Assembly (NCBI GenBank): GCA_013076295.1
Contig: RQOL01000374.1
Span: 3,772,743-3,836,742 of the forward strand
Length of the DNA: 64,000 nucleotides
Source of the DNA: Sanderia malayensis
Taxonomy: Eukaryota; Cnidaria; Scyphozoa; Semaeostomeae; Pelagiidae
Direction of reading: 5' to 3'
Notes under the pieces: generated by a model
Told to the model about the DNA's origin: nothing
Seen by the model: the letters and a program-made list of their open reading frames with translations, nothing else
Databases searched by the model: none
Part shown: positions 56,174 to 64,000 of the stretch, one piece after another
How positions within the stretch are numbered: position 1 is the first letter of the stretch
Layout: every line of letters begins with the position of its first letter
Position numbers and translations under genes: made by a program

Positions 56174-58758
56174 TCTATTCTACGGTAATATTACTATTCT
56201 ACGTGGTCACGTGATGGTGGCGAAACTCTGGCCAAAACAATAGATTCGACCCAAAACAATAGGTCGAACGCCCCAAAACAATGGGCCGAAACGGCGAACC
56301 GTGTAATCAACAAGGCTTTTTTGAATGGAGGAGGACAAGGTTGGCACTTGCATGGAAAGCCTCCGTTTCTAGAGTAGACAAAAGTTATCTATTTTTGGAA
56401 GCCTATTTTAAAAGAATTTTTGAGTTATTCCAGTAATTATTCCACTAATTGTGCTATCACGAAAAAACGACGGTTTACGCTGGCGAAACTTCCAAATTCG
56501 CGTCCCCGACTCCATTTTCGAAAAGAGTATTCGCTCTTCATGTGACCCGTTTCGCCTTTTCCTGCAATTTGATTGGCTCTTTCGCAACTTCATGTGAACA
56601 GTGACGCGTTTTTCGTTATCATGCAAATTTGCCCTCGGCAGGCAGCAGGTACTTTTGGAGAAGACGCTTGTTTTTGTTTTGTACACAAAAAGTGAGGTGG
56701 GCGCCTTTCCAAGTGTTTTACCAGCTGAATTATCTTTGTAAAGAGCTCTTAATTGTTTGAAAGACCCCTGGAGAGTTGCAGGAAACAATAGAGAACACAG
56801 GTGATAGCTTTGTTTTGTTTTTTGAATGAAATAGTTGTGGGTTTTGTAGTAGGCGACCGCCATTGTTGCTTCGGCATGCTAACAACGTTTAGGCCATGGT
56901 CAAAGTTTTGAATTTTTCCGGCCCTATTTGCACGATTTTCCCCATTTAAATTTTTGACAAGTGTTGTCTGATAACACAACTAAAATAATGTGTTGTTTTT
57001 TTTGTTTTTTTTTTGTTTTTTACGATTTCCAACAAAGTTGCTTTTCACTCGGGAAGGAGCAATTGTTCACGCAACACGCATTGTTTTTGCTTTTGCGAAA
57101 ATTCAATTTCAGCCTGCCACAATTGATTATTTTTTACCCAAACACTTTCGATAATTGTTCCCCAACATATTACCTTCATGTTGGTGTTTTTTGAGTTCAA
57201 CTGGGTCACTATTTGCCACGGTAAATATTATTTTTACTTGCTAAAGTGTGTTCAAAGGTTTTGCTCTTTGCACGGCTCCGAAATTTCATTCAAACCACTT
57301 CCACCAAATGGTCTCTAAGAATTCAGTACTACTTATTTAAGAGATGAGACTACTTGCAACGTGTTCGCTGTTTCCTTAGCTACAGTTTGATATAATTTTT
57401 ATTACAGATTGAGTTTAAATTTTCCAGGATGGATTAAATTTTTGAAAGCACCTTTTTTTCAAACTTCACACTGAAGCTATCAACTTTCAGAAACAGCTTT
57501 CAGGGGGGCAGCGTGGACGGGGCGGTCGCTTGGCAGGGGGGAGATTCGACCTCCCACCTTTACTTTCTTTAGAAATGTTGCGTCGTAATATGTATTGTAG
57601 GGTATGTTATGTAGGATATGTATTGTAGGGTATGTATTGTAGGGTATGTTATGTAGGGTATGTATTGTAAGGTATGTATTGTAGGGTATGTATTGTAGGT
57701 ATGTATAGTAGGGTATGTATTGTAGGGTATGTTATGTAGGATATGTATGTAGGGTATGTATTGTAGGGTATGTTATGTAGGGTATGTATTGTAAGGTATG
57801 TATTGTAGGTATGTATTGTAGGGTATGTATAGTAGGGTATATGTGTATATTTTATATGTATAGGTATGTATTGTTTTAGGTATGTATGTAGGTATGTATG
57901 TAGGGTATGTATTGTAGGGTATTATTGTAGGTATTATTGTAGGGTATGTGTTGTAGGTATGTATTGTAGGGTATGTATTGTAGGGTATGTATTGTAGGGT
58001 ATGTATGTAGGGTTGTATTGTATGTGATGTATTTAGGGTATGTTATGTAGGATATGTATTGTAGGGTATATAGTAGGGTATGTATTGCAGGGTATGTATT
58101 GTAGGGTTGTATTGTAGGGTATGTATTGTAGGGTATGTATTGTAGGGTATGTAGGGTATGTATTGTAGGGTTGTTGTATGGTGGTAGGGTATGTATTGTA
58201 GGGTATTATTGTGGGGTATGTATTGTAGGATATGTATTGTAGGGTATGTATGTAGGGTATGTATTTTAGGGTATGTATTGTATGGTATGTATTGTAGGGT
58301 ATGTATTGTAGGGTATGTATTGTAGGGTATGTATTGTAGGGTTTGTATTGTAGGGTATGTATTGTAGGGTATGTATTGTGGGGTATGTATTGTAGGATAT
58401 GTATTGTAGGGTATGTATGTAGTATATGTATATGTATTTTAGGGTATGTATTGTATGGTAATTGTAGGGTATGTATTGTAGGGTATTGTATTGTATTGTT
58501 GTATGTATGTATGTATGGCATGAGCGGCAGCGAATGCAGCCCGCGAAGCGCGTCAACCAGATTAAGCATTGCTTACTTGACGGGCTCCGGGGAGGGAGCG
58601 AAGCGACCGAACCCGGCTCATGTATGTATGTATGTATGTTTGTATGTATGTATGGGCATGAGCGGGAGCGAACGCAGCGCGCGCAGCGCGCCAACCAAAT
58701 TAAGCTTTTTTTACTTGACGGACTGGGGCGAACGAGCGAAGCGAGTGATGACCCCTAG
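56174..58758 (+). mobile_element. Non-autonomous Helitron with minisatellite, in Harbinger intron
   Basis: Ends with GACCCCTAG before T. The exact 5' end is unclear (TCTATTCTACGG at 56174 is most likely). Closely related to 43356-45789 over its first 1.4 kb, with the same 14-bp repeat type, but the array here is more broken. A second, older terminal module (GGCATGAGCGGCAGCGAATG..CCCGGCTC) occurs inside at 58516-58620, followed by a TATG run and the true terminal module. Confidence 0.8.
57590..58500 (+). repeat. Minisatellite, degenerate 14-bp unit
   Basis: The same GGGTATGTATTGTA unit as at 44765-45590 with many shortened units (GTATGTTATGTAGG) and an interruption near 57840-57900. Confidence 0.88.
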
Positions 58759-59789
58759 TAGAAAAATTATTCTATGAACAATTTTCAGCCACTTATTCTT
58801 GAATTTTTTGTTTGTAAGGTGATTTTCAAACTTTGGCTTTGGCCCTCTTTCCTAGCCCTAGGGGAAAGGGGGGCACTTGACACATACTGGGGATATTGCT
58901 TTAACCCAAAAATGTCAGTACTCTGGGAATTTACCAAGCTTTGGCAATATCCACATTCAATTTGCTATTTCCTGTATACTGAGCATATAGGTATAATTAT
59001 ATATTTCATTATCATTTACAAGCTCATTCATATCCTTTATCATAGGTTCTTAAGGATGAGCCCTGAAAGATTTGAGCATTTGTACAGAATTGTTGGTCCA
59101 CACATGAAAACTGGGCAATGCAGGAGCAGAGAGCCAATAGCAAATGCTGAGAGACTTGCCCTTACAACAAGATATCTGGCAAGTGGAGATTCACAGCAGT
59201 CAATGTCCTTTAACTTTAGAGTAAGCAGATCAGTCGTGTGCAATACAATAAAAGAAACTTGCCAGATAATATGGCACGCTCTTGGTGAAGAATATATGAA
59301 ACCACCAACTTTTCATCATGACTGGGAGAAAATTGCCAAAGATTTTTTCACAGAATGGAATTTCCCCAATTGTCTTTGTGCGTTAGATGGAAAACACATA
59401 GCCATTGAATGCCCTGGGTACAGTGGATCAGAATATTATAACTACAAAGGATTTTTTAGCATAGTTCTCATGGCAATGTGTGATGCCAAATATTGCTTTA
59501 CCTTAGTTAATGTTGGAAACTATGGAAAAGAGAATGATGCTCAAATTTTTAACAATTCAGATATAGGCAAGGCCTTGAATGAAAATGAAATACACATCCC
59601 AAGTCCTTCAATTTTCAATGGACACTATCTTCCTTAAGTAATTGTATCAGATGAGATATTTGCTTTAACCCAGTGATTGATGAAGCCCTTCCCTGGAAAG
59701 CATTTAACAGGCTCCCAAACAGTTTTTAATTACCGGTTGAGTTGAGCACGCAGAACTATAGAGAACTAGGGGTCCTCACTCGCTTTGCT

Positions 59790-60260
59790 CGTTCGCCCCA
59801 GCCCGTCAAGTAAACAAAGCTTAATCTGGTTGGCGCACTTCGTGCGCTGCATTTGCTTCGCTCATGCCTCTTTCAACCCCACGTACAATGGGTTAGCTCG
59901 CTGCGCTCGCCTGTCTATCTATTATCAAGACACATTGACTGATAGGGGACACTTCGTGCGCTGCATTCGCTTCGCTCATGCCTCTTTCAACTCCACGTAC
60001 AACGGGTTAGCTCGCTGCGCTCGCCTGTCTATCTATTATCAAGAAACATTGACTGGTAGGGTGCACTTCGTGCGCTGCATTTGCTTCGCTCATGCCTCTT
60101 AGAACCCCGCATACAATAGCTTAGCTCACTGCGCTCGCCTGTCTATCTATTATCAAGAAACATTGACTGATAGGGCTAATGTCGTTGGCGCGCTTCGCAC
60201 ACTGCATTCGCTCGCGCTCATGCCCCGTCCAATTGATTGGTTTCCTGCGCTCGCCTGATA
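59790..60260 (-). repeat. Tandem repeat of about 112 bp near Helitron 3' end
   Basis: Four units starting near 59838, 59949, 60062 and 60190, each with CACTTCGTGCGCTGCAT, TCGCTCATGCCTCTT and GCCTGTCTATCTATTATC. Two similar units occur in the 352-bp Helitron at 7600-7740. Confidence 0.85.
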
Positions 60261-62811
60261 GTCTGTTGTTGAGATTAGTGGTACGCATGCGCGTGTTCTA
60301 TTCGCTTGCTTCCAGTTGTACAGCACACTTTTGGGGATGTATGAATGGAGATTGACAGATTAGCCTCGTTTTGAAAAATGTAGCCTCGTATTGGTGGACA
60401 GGCAAAAATGGATCATATAGTGGCAATAGACCTCTGAAAACACAATACTTTTGGTAAAAGGATAGTGAAAAGCTAATTAATGTAAATCGTAAGTTAACTT
60501 AAATTTGAAAAATATACATAGGTCATAACAGATGAGGTTTGATATTGTGCAAGAATTTCATTTGAATCACAATGATGCAGGTAATGCATTGTCATTTTAG
60601 CAGTTTCCCATTTCAATCAATTATTATGAGGCAATAGCCTGTCACAAAAGGCTTGTGGAATTAAAATGTGATTGAAACTTACCTAGACAGAATTCTCTTT
60701 CTATGACTTTGTTAAGGATTCCATTGAATTTTCATATATGTTGTAGTAAATGTTTGTTTCAGCCATTTGACAATTGCATGGTGTGAATAGCAAACATTAG
60801 TGACATTGACAGCTTTGGTTCATCACTTCAGCATTTGTTTCAATAAGTATCATATGGGAAAAAAGAAATAATTAATAGTGGCAAATAATACAGGACAATA
60901 GAACAATATGATAGTTGTGAAGCCGCATTGATTGATTCCCTTTGTGGATTACTTGAAAAACATGTTTGAAATGCCAAATCTGTGAAAATTATCTTTGTTT
61001 TCCTACATAACTTGATGTACTAATAGAAAGAGGTAGATAGAGATTGTTTCTCAATTAGTGGAAACAAATTTTCATGTTGTTGTAATATATTTTCATTGGC
61101 TTTCTGCACTTGTGCATTAGGAGCTTGGTAAATGTCAATTGTTAAGTGTTCATGTAATACATGAATTAGTAATTAGATGACCTGACACTGTGTGTATGTA
61201 ACATCCAGGATAGTTTTCCTGGAGCTTAATACCATTCTTAATGTAAACATCATTACAGTAGTTTCCTTGATATACAACAATGAAACTAAACAGGAAAAGC
61301 CTTTGAAGATGATTTTTAGGTCATTCATCATTACTATTGGGGGAAAACGTTAGTTTCAAGATGTGGATGTATGTAACACATAGAGGCAAAGGCAATGAAC
61401 ACAAAGGAATCCATAAAGTGACAAAAACTGGTAGAATTATTTTGAGTCAAAGCTTGTACTCGTGGGCACATATAGTCAGGGCACCAGAAATTTAATTTTG
61501 AAACAGCGAAACTGTAAAGTTGTAAAACAATTGTTGAGGTTTGCATGGCCTAACCGAAGAAACTGTTGTGTCGTGTCGGGTCGGGGCAATCAGTGAAGTT
61601 TGGATGGCCTAACCAAAATTAACATGGTGATTGAATTGCAAATAGTGAAATATAGGATCTTAATGTATTCACCTACCTATAAGGCACATTGAAAATGCTC
61701 TCTGTAAATCTGGAGATAGTTTTCAAACTTAAAGTTGTCCTCTTGACAATTTTTTGTGATGGCAAAGTTAGGCTGTTTCATGAATCAAATTCATATTTCA
61801 TAATAAGGCATTTCAAAAGTTAGCGGTGCCATTGATGGCATTGAGGCCACAGTCTTTTGATATGTAATATAATGGCCTAGTTTAAACGTCCAATAAACTA
61901 CTATTATTGGTTAAGATAAACTACAGAAATGCATCTTATTAAAAATTAACATTGATGAAGCTTATTAGATACTAAAACAGAGAATAGATTAATCCTGCAA
62001 TTTTTTTGTATATGATAGATTATTAAAAAAATAGTAATCAATTAATTAGAATTGAGTGATGTTCAATGAAAAAGACACATAATTCCCTGCAACTCTGAGT
62101 TTCGTGCTTATGCACTCATCAGGCAATTAATTATTATTCTTGACAGTTATCAATGGATGGTGAAGATTGATGAGAGATAATTGGTCCCGTATGTAGATTG
62201 TATTAATGTCTTCATTCATCATGTGGAGTGTCCAGCAGTGTTGACAGCATTGTTCAATATCAAATTCACACTCGCGTGGCACAAATCAACGACACGGATG
62301 TCTGTTCTCTCGATGCTTCGTGCGTTCTCACCATAAAGTTTGGTCATAGTAAAAAAAAAGATTACCGGTTACATTAGTTTAAAGCTCGAACACCAACTTC
62401 AAGGGGTAACCTTTGCTCAAGGTTTCCTTGGTGTTCATGAAAACTGCAATTTTAATTTGGAATATGTAATACTACAAATTCAAGAGTTAAATTTAATAAG
62501 TAAATTAGTTATCATTAGTTATTGGGATGAGAGAGGGATAATCTTAATGTTGTATGCAATTTCTTATCTAAAAAAACTATTGTCAATGGACAGATTGCAG
62601 TTTTCACAGAGAAAAGGAAAGCCATTCTCCCATAGGCAATATCGGAGAGCATGGCAAAGCATATCTCTTTTGATACAGGCGCTACGCAGGACCCAGATCG
62701 TCTTCTTGTTGATAAACACCCCTGCACACTGGAGTGTAGTGAAAATGTTCGGATCGTTCTTGGTGGATTTTATTGACTGGAGTGGCCAGGCAAACCAGAA
62801 ATGAATGTTCA
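60261..62811 (-). other. Helitron 3' non-coding region
   Basis: Matches 1-2300 inverted with about 90% identity. No conserved reading frame. A hairpin (GAACACCAAG and its inverse) near 62390-62440 is kept in both copies (381-429 on the left). Confidence 0.7.
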
Positions 62812-64000
62812 TCACACTATAAAGTGCAACAAAGCCGATCCGGTAGAACCACAATCTGAGCCCTCGTGATTTGTGTGTGTGTGTTTTGGTAGACACCCTT
62901 GAGAGCAACGCGATTTATGCTCAAAAGTTTGTGAAGACCTTAACAGGACTTCTTGGAAGACAATATTTTTTGTCTTCATGTGTGTTTCCTCTGGGAGGAA
63001 TACTTTGAGCCCGTCAAATGATGTTGCTCTTGACATGGCCACATATAACTGACCATGTGTGAACACGGGCTCTGGTAAATACAAACCAACATACCTGAGA
63101 GATTGTCCCTGTGGCTTGTTGATAGTGAGGCAGTATGCTAGTCTGACTGGAAATTGCCGTCGCTTGATGTTGAATGGCATCTCCGTGTCTTGTGTTGACA
63201 ATGTTATTCTGGGAATCATGACCTGCTGGCCTCTGTGTTCTTTCGGGATGATCTCTGCTGTGATCATGTTACGTCGGAGATGGCGTACAATGAGTCTTGT
63301 GCCATTGCAAAGACCTTTCTTTGGATTTAGATTCCTCAGAAGAATGATTGTTGCACCAACCTTAAATAAGGAAAGTTGTAAATTACTATTGCATAATATT
63401 AGTACATGACTAAAGGATAATCATGCTTTGTCTAGAATTCATGTCATGTATTATTATTACATAGGAAGAACGATTATACCTTGAGTCTAAGTCGGTGTAA
63501 CGGCAATCCATTAGGAGTTAGATTGTTGATAAACTCGATTGGATATGCCGCCTCCTCATCTGGATCCTCTGTTACAACACTGTCTGTGCTATAGTATGCT
63601 CTTTCAGGAGTTTGTAGTCTTTCCAGAATGATGTCGTTAATTTGATGTGAAAAGTCATTCTTTGGGGTAAGACAACAACGTTCTGACATGGTTACAGGAT
63701 CCAACATGAGGTGCGACTGTGGTGTATTAGGCTGGGGATATATGAAGTTTAGCATTTCCTTTTGCGAAGATGTGCATATTTGATGTGGCAAAGTGATATT
63801 GTCAAGTGCATCATGTGGTTCTTGTTTGTTGCCGAGTCTTAGAAGCCATTCTGAGAATTCTCTGTACGATTCATCTTGAACAGCTCTCATATTTGTGTGC
63901 AGGCGATGTTGTTGAAACTGTGCCCACAAATCACTGTTTTGATATGATTTAAGACTCCCTGATACGATTTTCTTCCTTCCTGCCTTGGGAACAACAGGTA
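62812..64000 (-). CDS. Helitron RepHel, Pif1-like helicase C-terminal part
   Basis: Two exons on the minus strand: 64000 (edge) to 63480 and 63360-62812, joined by a 119-bp GT-AG intron in phase 0 (LRLK|VGATI). Visible helicase parts are PNGLPLHRLRLKVGATI, LCNGTRLIVRHL, MPFNIKRRQFPVRLAYCLTI with NKPQGQSL, and HGQLYVAMSRA, the last Pif1 motifs shared by all Helitron RepHel proteins. The end reads EETHMKTKNIVFQEVL and then a short tail. The upstream exon reads in one frame from 63990 to the splice site. RepHel nicks, unwinds and transfers one strand in rolling-circle transposition. The Rep domain and Walker motifs are outside the window, so intactness cannot be judged. Confidence 0.85.

Larger units (their letters stand above)
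55953..59637 (+). pseudogene. PIF/Harbinger DDE transposase with Helitron in intron
   Basis: Exon 1 (55953-56164) gives KKKRFWVWKIFQERERSGHF and ELRIHDRDYFFR; its donor is CAG|GTAAGA. Exon 2 starts at 59046 after ATCATAG and gives RFLRMSPERFEHLY, then CALDGKHIAIECP (first Asp), NYKGFFSIVLMAM and VGNYGKENDAQIF (second Asp). Both ends give an Arg codon in phase 2, so the 2881-bp intron, which holds a whole Helitron, is still spliceable. TAA at 59635 stops the frame early; beyond it the text goes on with LMKPFPGKHLTGSQ and ARRTIEN (third acid) with more stops, until the Helitron end at 59766. Harbinger proteins need a Myb-like partner, not seen here. Confidence 0.87.
55711..59765 (+). mobile_element. 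PIF/Harbinger transposon, left part
   Basis: The left end is placed at AGGCTTGTTTTCATACAACG, just after TAA (possible 3-bp TWA duplication) and at the point where the recombinase frame stops. Near the end are three CGTAATTCA(T/A) repeats (55738-55770), probable transposase-binding sites. The transposase gene follows. A Helitron sits in its intron and another cuts its 3' end at 59765, so the right TIR lies beyond the window. Confidence 0.72.
59766..64000 (-). mobile_element. Autonomous-type Helitron, 3' part (runs off window)
   Basis: The minus strand ends ..GTGAGGACCCCTAG before a T at 59766. It contains, from 3' to 5', tandem 112-bp repeats, 2.5 kb without genes and the end of a RepHel gene. 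The 5' part with the Rep (HUH) domain lies beyond 64000. It cuts the Harbinger transposase and is the likely source of enzyme for the short Helitrons in this window. Confidence 0.85.

Noticed and set aside
59785..60102. Plus-strand frame with repeated H-F-V-R-C-I-(R/C)-F-A-H-A-S
   Set aside because: It is a translation of the 112-bp Helitron tandem repeat, on the strand opposite to the element.
62340..62804. 154-codon plus-strand frame, and the minus-strand frame 62908-62564
   Set aside because: Both fall in the Helitron 3' non-coding part. The inverted copy at 1-270 does not keep the same frames, so they are chance ORFs.
1..64000. Whole window as one giant inverted-repeat element
   Set aside because: Only the Helitron edges are inverted to each other. 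Everything between them is explained by separate elements with their own ends and duplications.
1..64000. tRNA, rRNA or single-copy host genes
   Set aside because: None could be supported; all conserved domains belong to transposable elements, apart from small pieces of unknown origin.

Overview
This is eukaryotic, AT-rich DNA with spliceosomal introns and no convincing single-copy host gene. Almost everything recognisable is transposable-element sequence, much of it nested: Helitron, BEL/Pao, Ty1/copia, Ty3/gypsy, a helicase-encoding TIR transposon in two copies, a foldback element, a Jockey-superfamily LINE, an RTE LINE, KDZ, MULE-like, PIF/Harbinger and a tyrosine-recombinase element. This mix suggests an aquatic invertebrate, perhaps a cnidarian. 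That is inference; no marker gene fixes the species.

Left third (1-25660). The window opens in the 3' part of a Helitron (to 2337). Next is a minus-strand BEL/Pao element (2338-8147) whose pol frame has lost the reverse transcriptase and whose right LTR carries a 352-bp Helitron. It abuts a minus-strand copia element (8148-25660). That copia is split by a plus-strand gypsy element (8834-23485, 223-bp LTRs, TGTG duplication). The gypsy is in turn split by a decayed 7.3-kb TIR transposon (13518-20865, CGTTATTAG duplication). This is a three-deep nest in which each junction reads cleanly back into the interrupted frame.

Middle (25661-43355). A foldback element (26805-35924) has one arm split by a second, apparently intact 8.0-kb TIR transposon (27120-35159). 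It carries two convergent genes: a two-exon RecQ-type helicase (641 aa) and a four-exon zinc-finger protein (1102 aa) with a DUF6589-like core that I read as the transposase. The 99-bp TIRs look identical. The layout fits the helicase-encoding Academ lineage (AcademH) as I recall it. A 5'-damaged LINE, a multi-exon KDZ (Kyakuja-like) transposase remnant and a small MITE follow.

Right third (43356-64000). A Helitron with a 14-bp-period minisatellite (43356-45789) is followed by two 96-nt exons, each with a RanBP2-type zinc-finger motif, and a MULE-like transposase split by a full-length RTE LINE with an open 1016-aa frame. After an OB/zinc-ribbon-like ORF and an integrase-like fragment comes a tyrosine-recombinase C-terminus, cut by a PIF/Harbinger transposon. 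The Harbinger transposase intron holds another minisatellite-bearing Helitron (56174-58758), and its C-terminus is cut by an autonomous minus-strand Helitron (59766 to the window end) encoding the Pif1-like end of RepHel. The first and last Helitrons are related copies in opposite orientation.

The elements likely to make working products are the second RecQ/DUF6589 transposon, the RTE LINE and possibly the right-hand Helitron, which runs out of the window. The short Helitrons share termini with the autonomous one and are probably mobilised by it.
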